Under the pieces are notes generated by a model, which saw only the letters and a list, made by a program, of their open reading frames with translations, was not told the origin of the DNA and did not search any database. DNA of 64,000 bases. Origin: Dichotomocladium elegans (lineage: Eukaryota; Mucoromycota; Mucoromycetes; Mucorales; Lichtheimiaceae). Location of the stretch: the NCBI GenBank assembly GCA_025716815.1, contig JAIXMN010000021.1, forward strand, positions 186,001-250,000, given 5' to 3'. Made by a program: the position numbers and the translations under genes. Shown in pieces: positions 20,943-32,421 of this stretch (within the stretch, counting starts at the first letter, position 1; each line of letters starts with the position of its first letter).

Positions 20943-23900
20943 ATGAGTTTAACAGATAACCCAGCTATAGCGAGCAAACGCACATCTACCTTGACCCAGC
21001 GCTTGTTCAAACATGTGAGGATGCCTTCGTTTGCTATCTGGCGGAAGCCATGCAAGCAGTCTGTTGCCTTGCTCCTTGGAATCATCATGACGCTAGACGA
21101 CCGCACCCGGACAACGGTTGGGCAAGGATCTCTCCTATGCGCCATTGTAGTGGTGTTTTATTTTCCTGCTCGCACTTTTGGCGTCGTGGTGGAGGTTCGG
21201 TATAACTTTTCGCAATCGGGATAGCTCGGATCCGGCAGAGTGGCTGAAATGAAGCCAAATATAGGATGTCCTGTATGGCACTTTTGGAGCCCTTGTTACA
21301 GCTGCGTATGCACAATTAGGTCTGTGCCTACTAAGCTTCCTGCGCTCTTATATATATATATATATAAAAGTGCAGGGCTCACCGTAGCTTAATAATCTAA
21401 CATTTCGTAGCAATCTATACCGCCGATCTGACGCGAGATGACAAGGATCCATCACCGATTCAACCTAAATCAAGCGGTGTCTTAGCATTGTATTTGTGGA
21501 TAGGCGCTTTTGTGGTGAGCGTCGTTCGATTTAGGATCCCAAGAGGTAAACACGAGGGAGAGAAAGGGGTTAGAACTTCCATTTTTTAAATGTGCGATGC
21601 CGTATGTATGTCTTTAGCCAATTTTGCATGTATCAATTCATTCCTTCTAATGGCTGTAAGTTTATGATGAATGCAATGCAATTAAATTCATTGCGGCATA
21701 CATAGTTTACCCTGACTGTTGCCTCCATAATGCGTGGATACGACCCAGCGTTTGTGGTAAGCATTGCGGGGTATGTTCCTATCGGGGTCGAGGAAGCTTA
21801 TGAAATCCTGCTCATTGCAGTGGACCTTTCTGATCCCGATTTGCATTGGCGGCGCCATCTCTGTCGCGGTTTCGGTACTGATTTGGCCGGAGGATAGTAT
21901 GACAAACTTCATGAACGTCCTTGTCAAAGGTCTCGAAGGTCATGATGCATTTTTCCAGGAGCATTCGAAGGGCTTTTACTCGCTGACGCCTGAATCGACT
22001 ACAAAATCGCTCCCTTCTCTTCATGATAGACTTCAGGGATGCATGCTCATGCTAATAGATTGCAAGCGGGCCGTCCATCGCGACATTCTATTTTCCCATC
22101 TAAATGGATCTGACGTTAGCAAGCTCGTCAAAGTCATCAAGGCAATGCGCACGCCATTACACGGTGTCGGCCTCAGCTACGTCTTGAAACAAGATTTATA
22201 CCGCAATGAAACGGAGGTTGAGTATATCGCCATTGAAGAAGCCATCAAGGATATGGTGGGTCTCTTCAACCCGCTGACTGAAGCATGCGGCAGAGCATCT
22301 GCGGATGTTTGCGATCGACTGAGAGCCCTGCATCCCATGCGGCCACGTTCGACTCTTAGCAGCTTCATGTGGCCGTTCCCAAGGCTCTTTTGGACATCAC
22401 GGAATGAGTTGCCCAAGGACGGACTTTCTAAGGAATACCACATGACATCGAAATCACTCAGTACCATGCTCGATTCTTTCGCCAGCAAGGCTGACGCCAC
22501 CATGTGGTCCTTGGCGGTGGCGCATGATCTACATAAACATGAGGCTGCGCTTCACTTGATCGGACTGTATCGTTACCAATTGCGGAATTATGTACAGCAA
22601 ATGGTTGTTCTTCTGCAAACAATTGAGGAGCTTGAGCAAAAACGACACAGACGACGACTCTGGTTTCCAACCGTCGAGAAGCTCAAAAAGCGGTATTGGG
22701 GAGCATTACCGCGTAAAGATGAAGGAGCGGGTCTGCCTCCAGATGATCTGTTGGACTTGAACCTCACCAGGACAAATACGCGACGCGAAGCCAACAACGA
22801 TCTTGAAAAGCAGCGTGATGCTTTTATTGTCGATTCGGGTAAGGTATATTATCGAGATCCAGATGTGGACCCTCCTGCAACCCGAATCGAATACTTCTTC
22901 TTCAGAATTAATCAGCTACATCGGTGGATGATGGAACCAAACACAATCATGTCGATCAAGGTGGCATCTGGTGCGGTACTGCTTTCCATCCCGTTCTACT
23001 TACGCCATACCGCTGAATGGTACTACGACTGGCGAGGGAACTGGGCTATCATTATACTGTTGATCTGGATGACGCCCACCTCAGGGATGTTTCTCTACGC
23101 GTACGTATTTAGGGAAAATAGATACCAAGTGCACGCTAAATTTATGTGGCTTTCGATATTATAGAAATTTCATGCGTATTCTAGGGACAGCCGCTGGAGG
23201 TATTGGCAGTATTGTGGTCTGGGAGATTTCCCGGGGAAATCCTTATGGCCTAGCTGTTGTGCTCTTTGTGTATTTCATGCTTGTTTATTACATCTTTGTA
23301 CATATCCCTGCGATTCGTATGTTTGCTGTTATCGCCACAGTCACCGCAGTACTTGTAATTACCTACAGCTATGACTATAAGATGGGTCTTCTTACGTCTG
23401 GATCATCTGAAGTGTGGACCATTGCTGGCAAGGTATGGAAACCGAGATTACAGTTGTACCTATATTGACTTGCTTCTTTTCCCCCCCCTATCCCTAATAA
23501 AACAGAGAATGCTGTTAGTTTTGATCGGTTTTGTCGCAGCCACTATCCTATCTCTAGTTCCAGCCCCGGTGAATGCACGTGTGGAATTACGCAAATCTCT
23601 GGCACACACGCTACGTGATATTAGCCGTATCTATAGCTTCTTAACCTCCGCATTCCTTTGTCCATCGATCGCTTCCTCTCAGCTTACGGAAAAACAAGCG
23701 AAATGGCTTCGCCGCAGGGCAATCGATTTACGGCGGCAGATCTCTGATGAGCGTACCTACTTGCATCTTTCGCGGTATGAGCCACCTCTCAGAGGAAAAT
23801 TTCCTGCGGCTCGATATAAAAAGCTGCTCGAAGCTGTAGATGCGTTAACGGACCTTGCAACGGATATGGTAAGCGAGGTTTTTCTTTTAAAAAACAAACA

Positions 23901-24378
23901 AACAAAAGAAAAGCAGTGATGTATAACGCCCATGATATTCAATATATCATCAAGGGATACGCTCTCGCCGATGTCAAACCAGAATGGCGCATGGAAATTG
24001 CAAAATCGCTCTCAGAAGAACGGCGCGATTATGCGAGTATATGGGACGAATTGGGTGGTTTGCGATTGGACTAACACATATTTGTAGGTTGCATCCATCA
24101 TGACCACCATTAAACTGGTCGCAGCGACGCTCTCAGCCAAGATGGCGCTTCCCTCTTATATGATTGAGCCCGGTGAGGCGCGTGAACGCTTCATGAAGAA
24201 TCTGAGGGCGCACCTGGAACTTAATTCTAACGACATCAAACACCCGTCGTTCTTGAGTTACAGTGCATATGTTACAATCAGTGCTGCTTTTATCAAGGAA
24301 CTTCAGTGTATCCTGGAAATAATGGAACATCTTGTTGGTGTCGAGGACCCGCTTGAATGGATGCGCAAAAGCAACTAG
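20943..24378 (+). CDS. BRE4/aromatic-acid-exporter-like membrane protein (DUF2421/DUF2422 type)
   Basis: Ten exons: 20943-21194, 21265-21319, 21411-21545, 21618-21655, 21706-21756, 21797-23100, 23165-23432, 23506-23868, 23955-24032, 24088-24378; 944 aa, all phases close. An N-terminal hydrophobic bundle (LLLGIIMTLDD, GSLLCAIVVVFYFPARTFG and following helices) leads to a large soluble middle (residues about 200-590), a second bundle (ILLIWMTPTSGMFLYA, FVYFMLVYYIFVHIPAIRMF) and a cytosolic C-terminus. This is the fusaric-acid-resistance/ArAE-like family with fungal members such as Bre4, thought to export weak acids or act in endomembranes. The ninth intron appears to start with GC (24033). A (TA)n microsatellite sits in intron 2. 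Substrate unknown. Confidence 0.82.
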
Positions 24379-25028
24379 CTTTTTTTTTGTACCCCTTGTC
24401 ATTATATCCCACATTCCCGTCACTTCGATACATATAATTTCTAAGGTTATTAGATACCTACGTATATTTTATACGTAATACTGCACTTCTCGCAACTGGT
24501 CTTCATCGCATAGGATAAACGAAGAATAAGAGATATACGCCGTTAGAAAAAAAAAGAGAATAAACGTTTGAGACACTGAAGGAGAATAACAGTAAGAGAA
24601 GAAACTAATAAGGGTATTAGGAAAGTGATGCATGAACGCAGCAAAAATTAAGCGGAAGAGTTTCTGATACCTATCTATCTTACTCGCCATGGCTTGATGG
24701 TTTCCCTATCAACTTTAACGGATGTCAGATAAAGTGAAGAGAAGAAAATCGTCTATCTGATGCTTTAGTGAATCAAGGACTGAAGTAAAAAGACGATGCT
24801 TCTTAAACGGCGACCTCTCTTTACAGTATGTATTTCACTTTCTCTATTACCTTAAACATCTTTATTTCTCTTTTCCTGACTGACGCTTGACGATATCCCG
24901 CACCGACGGATCATTCCAAGATTGCGGGTGTCTGTGCTCTGGTCTTTAGTAATATATTATAATTACGAAAGCAATTGTTCTGTCGTCATAACAAGGCGTT
25001 CTCATGTCAATATTGGTGTACCCAAACT
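24379..25028. other. Intergenic, nothing firm recognised
   Basis: About 650 bp of A/T-rich sequence between the transporter end and a convergent small ORF. A minus-strand frame at 24469-24690 is open for 73 codons with a hydrophobic stretch but has no recognisable family. Confidence 0.35.
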
Positions 25029-25358
25029 TTAGAAAAAGTGCTGCTGCGCATATTTTCGTTCAAGGCTCCACGACCTGAGGTTTTTGCGATCTAAATACTC
25101 TTCATAGGCAGCGGCCAAGCATTGTATAGATGCTCCTAGACACACATTTTTCATAATCGGTGAAGCATGGTTTGACTTGGTTGCAAGGCCCTCAAAGGCT
25201 CTGAAACGATTGCGAAGATCGTATAGTCTACTTTTCTTTATCTGCACCTTCTTTTCTAACAAGCTCGGAACTGTTACACTGAAAAATATAATAACCGGTA
25301 TTATGAATGGACGCAAGCTACGTATGTCATCATCAACAACGATGGGCTTATCTATCAT
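25029..25358 (-). CDS. Small orphan protein with one possible membrane segment
   Basis: Single-exon ORF of 109 aa from a good ATG at 25356-25358. Not recognised. Residues about 17-34 (FIIPVIIFFSVTVPSLL) are hydrophobic and could be a membrane segment; the rest is basic and helical (KKSRLYDLRNRFRAF, then LAAAYEEYLDRKNLRSW). It is divergent from the RNase P gene, whose start is 228 bp away. Amino-acid composition is protein-like, but there is no family evidence and introns may be missed. Confidence 0.4.
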   Translation of the reverse strand: MIDKPIVVDDDIRSLRPFIIPVIIFFSVTVPSLLEKKVQIKKSRLYDLRNRFRAFEGLATKSNHASPIMKNVCLGASIQCLAAAYEEYLDRKNLRSWSLERKYAQQHFF

Positions 25359-25585
25359 AATATAAAGATGGATTGTTCATTCCCAAGAGGAACTCGTTAA
25401 AGTGGCTTCTGTCAACTACGGTCCCTGTTGGACAACTTGATTCTCAGATTGAACTTCATTTTGTTCGGTAGCCGGATACCCTCTTGAGCGCACAGACCTG
25501 TCATTGCCACAAATATCCCTCCTCCGCAACTCGTGGCTTGTTTCAGTCTCCTGCACTGACTTCGTTCTGCTTTGTGATTTCCGCC

Positions 25586-26154
25586 ATGGGCAAAAAGAAG
25601 GGAGCGGCAGCCGGTCCTTCCCAAGAACATTTGCAGATCTATCAGCGCATGAATTATTTATACCAAGCAGCCACGCTAATGTCAACAATTGGCCATCAGC
25701 AAACACAAACGAAATCGGATGTGTCAACGGTACCTCTTGGCCGGTATTATAACAATACGATGAAGAAGATCGGAAAGCGACTCTTGTTACGAGCGCAAGT
25801 TGAATAGAAAGAAAGGGAGAGAGGCTGAGAGCCTGCATTACATTGGGGACTCATTGGAAGATCTTTGCTCCACAGAGATCCGACCATAAAGCGGACAATT
25901 TGTAAGCGTTGTGATACGACCCTAATCCCCACGTTGACGGCTACAGTACGAGCACACGGTATGCGTGGAGTAGGAAATGCGTTTTACCATATCCTTATAT
26001 GCTGATATGCTCTTGTCCATACATACCAATAGAGCGAGCATCCATGATCCAATGCAAAACCTGTGGTACTCAAAAGAAGCTGGCGACAGGCAAACAGATG
26101 CTTTTCTCGCAACAGGAGGAGCATATCTTGAAGAAAGAGCAGACGGAACAGTAG
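25586..26154 (+). CDS. RPR2: RNase P/MRP protein subunit Rpr2/Rpp21/Snm1 family
   Basis: Three exons: 25586-25794, 25876-25958, 26033-26154; 137 aa, phases consistent. Family marks are the helical NYLYQAATLMS, the LGRYYNNTMKKIGKRLLLR helix, and a zinc ribbon with TIKRTICKRCDTTLIP and, after the last intron, MIQCKTCGTQKK. This subunit binds zinc and helps fold and position RNase P RNA for pre-tRNA 5' processing in the nucleus. Intron 1 begins with GC rather than GT (donor GCAAGT at 25795-25800): only this splice joins LLLR to ADPTIKR in frame, whereas the unspliced frame stops at a TAG 12 bases on. SNX4 starts about 100 bp downstream. Confidence 0.92.
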
Positions 26155-26255
26155 AAGACACAGTGGCTTTTATGATACCGATAAAGAGGATTAATGAAGC
26201 CGGAATACCAAAATAGCTCCCAATATATTTCCTTCCTTTTCACATTAAAAAAAAA

Positions 26256-28238
26256 ATGATGAACGCTTATGACGATGCCGATTGGGCATCTACATCTGAC
26301 ATCTTCTCTCGCCATCGAGACTCTCTCGCTCGATTTAACGGCTTCGACGATTATACTGTGGGTGTTATCATTGACGAGTCAGACGACGGAATAGCCGAAC
26401 ACCAACCTCCGGGTTGATTCTTTCTAGGACCCCTCGCCGACGACCACATCGTTTCCTGCCATGCCTTCCCCTTCAGTTTCATCGACATCTCAGCCTCAAA
26501 CAATGCCATCGCACGCTGAGCGCTCAGCATATATGCGTATTCAAGTTGATGATCCCCAAAAGCAAACTGCTGCTGGTGCTCAAGGTTCTTTCATAACATA
26601 CCGAGTCACCGTTGAGGTTTGGGAAAGATAGAGAGGGGGAGGTAGAGGAAACACGTGTACATGCGAGTTGAAGAAGACGAAAAGGCCAGCGCATAGAATT
26701 GACATTAAACCTGCATATTTGTGTATTGATTATTCAGACTAATCTTGAGACTTTTGCATCCAAGCGGCCAAAGTCAGTGCGACGCAGATATCAAGACTTT
26801 GTATGGCTCCAAGAGACGTTGGCATTTGAATATCCTGCTAGTGTTGTTCCTCCCCTGCCCGAGAAACACAGACTATCGTATATTAAAGGAGACCGATTCA
26901 GCGAAGAGTTTCTTGAGAGGCGAAAATGGGGGTAATACGATGAGCTATTGTGTTGGACGAACCTATGAAAGGCCTTGCTGAAATAGCTCATAGGCTCCAG
27001 TGGTTCATGGATCGAATTGCGATCCATTCTCAATTACAACGAGCTCAGTGTACTAGGATCTTCCTGGAATCAGCCGATTTTGTAAGTGGATTGTTGTTGC
27101 TACGTTGCATTTCAAGCTTACATTGGCGTTGTACTTTTCCATTTACATGCAGAAAAACGATAAGAAAGTCATCCGGACCTCATCCCAAGTTCCTGACGCA
27201 CCCTCTTTCTTGGACTCGCTCGGCGACGTGCTGATGAACGCATTTGTCAAGGTTAAAAAACCTGATCAACGGTTTATTGATATGCAAGACTATGTGGACA
27301 AACTTGAAGACAATATTAAGAATATTGAACATCTCTATAAACGGATCAGCAAACGTCAAAACTGTACGTAAGAAACTGTCAGTTGTTTCGAGAGTGGCTA
27401 AAGAGAAGTCATCTTTAGCTTTACAACAGGATTACGCCAATTTTGCTTGGAGCATACGCGAGATAGCAGCCATTGAATCCGAGATCATGATGCCATTACG
27501 CCAATTTGCTGAAACGACGGAGACGTATTCGAAACATGTCCATGATATGGTGAGTCCGTGAGATCATGACACAAAGTTGGCAGGGAATTCTTAAGTGCGC
27601 GAGTGCACACTTAGACCAATAAGGAAGATGTACTTTTCATGAATGATCTTCATGAGTTGCTAGCTTATTGTCAAGCTCTTAAGGTCAGTATGATAATCTA
27701 TGGATGTACATACATTTTAATGTTGTACCTGACAATTATAAAACCAGAATGTATTACGAAAACGAGATGAGAGCCAGATCGACTTTGAGGAATTATCTGT
27801 GTATTTACAACGAACAATTGAAGAACGAGAGAAACATCCTGACAAGACTGCCGAATACGACAAAAAGATTGAAGAGGTAGTTTGACATTGCACCTGCCAT
27901 TTATGCTTGTTGGTATTGATGTCTTTGTTATAGCTGGAGGCCGAAGTGGCAAGAACGAGCGATATCACCAATGGATTCTCAGAGCAAATGACTGAGGAGT
28001 TTGCGATTTTTCAGCAGCAAAAAGCAAATGAATTGAAGCAGGGGATGTTGGCCTATGCAGACAGTCATGTTGATTTTTACCAGAAGGTTTGATGCTGTTG
28101 ATTACATATGAGAAGTTGTCGTTTAACGAGTATCATTAGGGAGCCACGCTTTGGGAAAGCATCCTTCCTGTTTTGGAAGGAATACAGCTTGAAGAGAGCC
28201 CTAGTCACGGAAGCAATGTCCAAGAGATTGACTCATGA
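26256..28238 (+). CDS. SNX4: Sorting nexin-4 (PX-BAR)
   Basis: Ten exons: 26256-26357, 26428-26616, 26738-26931, 26994-27081, 27153-27363, 27419-27549, 27615-27683, 27748-27876, 27934-28086, 28140-28238; 454 aa with all phases closing. The PX domain (residues about 80-200) has the PI3P-binding RRRYQDF and PPLPEKH motifs. A linker leads to a BAR-type coiled coil with [19 protein letters not shown] and [16 protein letters not shown], as in SNX4/Atg24. The family retrieves cargo from endosomes and supports selective autophagy. The first intron was placed at the GTGGGT at 26358, since the competing choice would be 15 nt. The first of two adjacent ATGs was taken. Confidence 0.92.
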
Positions 28239-28639
28239 TACCCTTATTCGCCATGGCAAACCATCAAGCTTTTTCGATCATCCAATACGACCCATTTTTG
28301 CACGCCAGTTATCATGACTTCATCCAGAAATATACCAGTCTTTTTACTATTTTAAGGCTACCCATGCCATCAGCAAGGCGTTCAGAGCTCTCCATCTCGA
28401 TCGATACTCTGTTAATGATCTTTGTGTTTTCGATCTTGATGTGTGTTCCGAGTTCGCCTGTTAGACAGCCTGCAGCAGCAGCATGGAGTTTCTTTTAAAT
28501 TGATGGGCTGCCTAACGATCTTTGTGTATTCTACTGTCATAGACAACCTCTTTTGGATTAGGAAGATTTTTCGACAGATTGACAAGGAATTTATGTCTTT
28601 GTGTCATAATAAATACTTCCTTGCTCGAACCAGTACTAC
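28239..28639. other. Intergenic, SNX4 3' flank; nothing recognised
   Basis: About 400 bp between SNX4 and the first mobile-element remnant. Open frames occur but show no domain. Confidence 0.35.
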
Positions 28640-29030
28640 GCAGGGTAAATACTGTACGTGCATATGCATCTAAGACCGACCGGATCTGATCGTATGCTTC
28701 TCTGAGGAACGGTTGGCTCTGCGCACGATGTTGACCCTCTGGACATCTTGGCAGGGCAATGGTGAGTGTGAGGGTACCGCAGATGTCCTGGCATATTTGC
28801 TCCTCGGTCCAGGCGAGTGCTTTCAGCGCCTGTCTCCTCGCCGCTTCCCGTTCTCGGAGATTCAGGATAGTACGATGACCGGGTGTCGAAGGCGCTGTCC
28901 AAACCGCATGTTGGTGTTGTTGCAGTGTGCAACAAACATCTTCTTGGTCTTCGTAGGCAGAGCATTGGCGAGAATTCTTGAATATTGTACCGCACCGTCG
29001 CCTACTGGGTGGCCTCAACATAACGCTACT
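28640..29030 (-). pseudogene. Fanzor remnant (N-terminal half, frameshifted)
   Basis: Matches residues about 146-243 of the intact Fanzor at 29978-32176, but in broken frames. One frame gives KMFVAHCNNTNMRFGQRLR (intact copy: KIYTAYVNNVHMRFGQHLR); after a frame change it continues with ILNLREREAARRQALKA and FLREAYDQIRSVLDAYA (intact: ILNLRQRKADRKRELIA and FLREAYDILQPVLNAYP). Similarity is clear but low, so this is an old or divergent relative. The RuvC and zinc-ribbon half is missing. It has the same orientation as the intact gene and, like it, is followed rightwards by an IS630/Tc1-like right-end sequence (29470-29690). Confidence 0.8.
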
Positions 29031-29469
29031 CATCCAAAAACTGCTGCCGACCAGAGTCAGGCAATTACGCACAGAGCGCTTTGGTGGGGTGAATCATCTG
29101 TCAGGCACGGACAGACCCGCTTCAGACTTGTCATGGGGCGGGTGGGGACGGGGAGATGGGGCGAAGTTGGGTTCACGCTCCCGCTTTCGAAGGGAGATCA
29201 ACTAGGCGAAGCTATAAGCGTGTGCTGTTATCCTATGCACAACAGACACCATGTCCATCAGCTGTTGGTGGTAACCGGGGGAAGGGGCAGATTTCCCAGC
29301 CGATGCCTCATATGGACGCTTTGACCGCCAAACATGCGGGCGGGTCGCCTAAGACTGTGTTGAGAAGGGTTTTACACCCTTCGATCCGACAGGGTCAACA
29401 TAAACAGAAGCCAGCTTAGCAACAAGGACAGGGCTACCCCTGCAAGATAGATTACATGTATACTATGTG

Positions 29470-29690
29470 ATTACAAACGGATTGAACGGAATACATTTCC
29501 TCATCAATGATATGGTCTTGAGAGTTGTAAAAAAAAAGTATAGATTGCCATTCCCAATGTAAAATGGGTGCAAAAAGATGACTAACATTTACGCGACATT
29601 TGGTTTGTCATCATGCGTAACGATTTCTGGACAAACTCAACTTCTTTTCTGTGATCTTGCGACTTGGGACAGGATTTCTTTGGAGAACTA
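29470..29690. mobile_element. IS630/Tc1-like transposon right-end remnant (copy B)
   Basis: Aligns by eye with 33358-33640 (shared stretches include ACAAACGGATTGAA, ACATTTCCTCATCA, TTTGTCATCA and ATCTTGCGACTT-like sequence) and more weakly with 58733-58985. It runs directly into a left-end sequence starting near 29692, so two element ends meet head to tail here. No transposase is left between the Fanzor remnant and this end. Confidence 0.65.
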
Positions 29691-29859
29691 TGTATACTTT
29701 ATTTTCAAAAATAAATTTCGTAAACAAGATAAAATAATGTCGTGCAAAATACAAGAAAAATGTCGCATAGAATTATATAAATTTGTCGTATCAATAGGTA
29801 AAAAGATATCGCATCCATGGATGAAACCCTGTTAGTCAGCAGAAAACACTACGCCTTCT

Positions 29860-29977
29860 CCAATCCCGTTGACTTACAACACACCGTCCTTCCAAAGGAA
29901 GGGGGCTTGCCCCGAAGGGCTGTGGTTATCCTGGGTGCGTCAGCGATAACTGACGCGGAAATCTTGGTTGGTTGGGG
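29860..29977 (-). ncRNA. Candidate Fanzor guide-RNA scaffold (hairpin cluster)
   Basis: Directly after the Fanzor stop codon on the minus strand there are three compact hairpins: 29937-29956 (7-bp stem GCGTCAG/CTGACGC, 6-nt loop), 29909-29920 (on the minus strand GCCC-TTCG-GGGC, a UUCG-type tetraloop) and 29888-29902 (6-bp stem CCTTCC/GGAAGG, 3-nt loop). In known TnpB and Fanzor systems the guide RNA arises from the 3' end of the gene and the downstream region up to the element end, where the variable guide begins. Here the left transposon end starts about 30 bp below. That this is the guide RNA is inference; the hairpins themselves are seen. Confidence 0.4.
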
Positions 29978-32176
29978 TTACGGTCGTCTCGACCCGCCAG
30001 AGCGTGCACCTCGTGGCCTTCCTGGCCTTGCCCGTCGTGGTCTCACGCTGCGCTGCTCTGGTTCAGGTGAGTGTGGTCTTCCACCAGCTGCGGATGCTTG
30101 TGCAGCATTTCTTCTCTGGAACCTTGCTGGGATGATACCATCTTCCCGAAGACCCCGGAGGATATGATGCATGTTGAGAGCCGCCGCCAGATCCCGGTTC
30201 CATAACCTTGGTTGACAAACACCCTCTGCCATGCCTGCTGTACAGTTTTGATTTGTGCATCTATTGAAACATCAAAATACTGTATTATAATCTTTTGGAA
30301 GTATAACACAACATGCCCGTCCTTCATACCGTAGCAGGCCATGGCAGATCGTGAGCGGATTGTCGGGTCGTCGATATGGGCGTGGATTAGGAACCATTTT
30401 AAAGGTAGCAAGGCTTTCATTGTCACATACAGGGCAGCACTTGCTTGTCTTGTACTCGTCGATCAAATAAATATTGCAATTGTTCTTCTTCAACAGCCGC
30501 CGGAAGCCGACACCACGGATAGGCTCGTGATATCTTGTATGCGGCGCAGACCAATTTCCCATCACGAAAACGGATCTACTGCCAAACTTCGCATTCAAAG
30601 AATCGAGAAGCTTTTCATCTGCTTGCTGCTTCTTGTAAAACGCTGACAGGCGAAGTTTTCGAAAAAGAAATTGCGGGTTCGGGTGGTTCGTAGTGGTTGT
30701 CGCGTAGAAAGACTTGAGAACTACAGAGACCCGATTCTTGGCGGCGAGGTATCCGTCGTAGTTGGGCACGGAAAGCGTATGACTTTGAAATTGCGATAGA
30801 TTCTGCTCAGCCAACGCGACCTCGGGTCGCTCTAACTTGAGTCGTTCTCGGAGTCTGCGGTACCGTTTGGTCTTCCGTGTATGATCTTGAAGCTGCTTTG
30901 TATATCGGAAGGTCTGGTGGTTGTCGGGTGACGAGTTCTCATGAACGCAATACAACAGGTCCCTTCTGCCAGGATCAATGGTGACCCATTGTCCTCTATA
31001 GTCTTCGTTCCGGAGTATCTGTGGGGTGACGTATTCGATATCTTCGCTCTGGATGCCAAATCTTTGTCCGAAACCCGATTGAAGGCCATTTGTCTTCTTG
31101 AACACAGTAACACCGACGCCGTCAGTGTGAATAGTCCCACGGAATTGGAGCAGCTCGGATTCTTGGGGTTTGAAAGCTCTTGATTTCAGGTTTACAACAC
31201 GTCTCCAGTACTCCATATTGCTTGTGTGGGATTCCATTTTGCAGCCCAGGATATGGTAGCAAAGGATTTTCGTATCGATCTCCATGTAGCATGGTGACCA
31301 CGAGCGACGAAGTGGAAAACAGTTGAATCCGCGTATTCCGTTCTGTTGACAAGCGCGTGCAAGCTGGAAGAAGGCGTTGAAATGCTTAACAGGATTGGCC
31401 TTGGCGTCGTAATAGATACTCTGGTGTTGGAATTGGTGGTTTCGGGGGTAAGCGTTTAAGACAGGTTGTAGGATATCGTATGCTTCCCGAAGAAATCCAG
31501 GTTCGGCGTTAATGTCTTCCCTCAAAACACCTCGACGGGCAATTGCTAGCTTGAATCCTGTGGCATGCCGGGTGATGGTTTCATAAAGGTCCTGGCGTAC
31601 TTGATCGGGGCTTAGGCCCTGTGCGATTAACTCTCGCTTGCGGTCGGCTTTTCGCTGACGAAGATTCAGGATGACATTGATGACACGCCGAAGGTGTTGC
31701 CCGAACCGCATGTGGACATTATTCACGTAAGCAGTATAAATCTTGGTGCCTTCGTAAGAAGAACATTGCTGGGAATAAGGGAACGCAGGCCTGTCGTATC
31801 CGGATATCCGAAGGTACTCATCCTTGTGGCGGTTAATTAGTTCTCGGATGCGGGCAGTTTCACCTTGGGTGCGGCGTTCGGCTTTGTTAACCATGGAGAG
31901 CCAAACTTCTGAAAAGAACTTCTCCGTGATGTTTTCCTGGATGTTAAAAGTTGGATCGCGCGCTGCCTCGTTGATGAAAATATATTTGGCGAACGCGTAC
32001 GCCTGTGTTGTGGTGTTGTGGACAAGGTCAACCAACTGATACAGACGTTCACGGTACTGCTGTCGCCAGCCGATGCCCCGTATGGACGATTTCACCCCAA
32101 TTATACGGCCAGTGCGGTCAATGCTGTGGCCAGTGCGCATGCCTTCGGGAATGACGGGGCGGTGGGGTTGGGCCAT
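29978..32176 (-). CDS. Fanzor, eukaryotic TnpB-like RNA-guided endonuclease
   Basis: Two exons: complement of 29978-30260 and 30330-32176; 709 aa, phase-consistent, no internal stop. RuvC-I Asp is in WVTIDPGRRD (D401). Around the RuvC-II strand (VFVMGNWS, about 537-543) the usual Glu is absent; a Glu at 574 in LIDEYKTSKC sits where Fanzors and related TnpBs carry a relocated catalytic Glu. The zinc ribbon is CPVC (581-584) plus CTNQNC (617-622), and RuvC-III Asp is D639 in LWNRDLAAALNM. The 69-nt intron (30261-30329) falls inside the zinc ribbon; without it the frame hits TGA and loses two cysteines and RuvC-III. The N-terminal 350 residues would hold the RNA/DNA-binding part. The C-terminus is Arg/Pro/Gly-rich. 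The start is the ATG at 32174-32176. Confidence 0.88.
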
Positions 32177-32421
32177 TTGGTGGGTGAAGACCTAGGGTAT
32201 ATTATTTCTTAGTATCGCAGAGCCGAGTATGAAAGCGGCCGTATTACCTTTCAACCGTAAATGTGGTGCTGTGTTATTTTCTGTAGGCTGAATGGGCTCT
32301 AGTTTTGTATGTGGATAATGGAAAGGGACAGCTTGCTTGAGCATCACTATTTATAGTGTCAGCAATGATCCATCTCCACAGTGTTTTTCTTTTTCCCACT
32401 GGGTTCTTTAATGAGGTTTTA

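Noticed and set aside
21230..21265. tRNA-like GGCAGAGTGGCTGAAATG motif
   Set aside because: No matching acceptor stem or T-loop nearby; it lies in an intron of the transporter gene.
26358..26427. 15-nt intron in SNX4 (26413-26427)
   Set aside because: Too short for spliceosomal removal; a donor at 26358 gives a normal 70-nt intron in the same phase.
30272..30330. Stop-codon read-through (TGA) in the Fanzor gene
   Set aside because: The two halves share a frame across TGA, but a normal GT-AG intron of 69 nt removes it and restores the zinc-ribbon cysteines exactly, which read-through would not.
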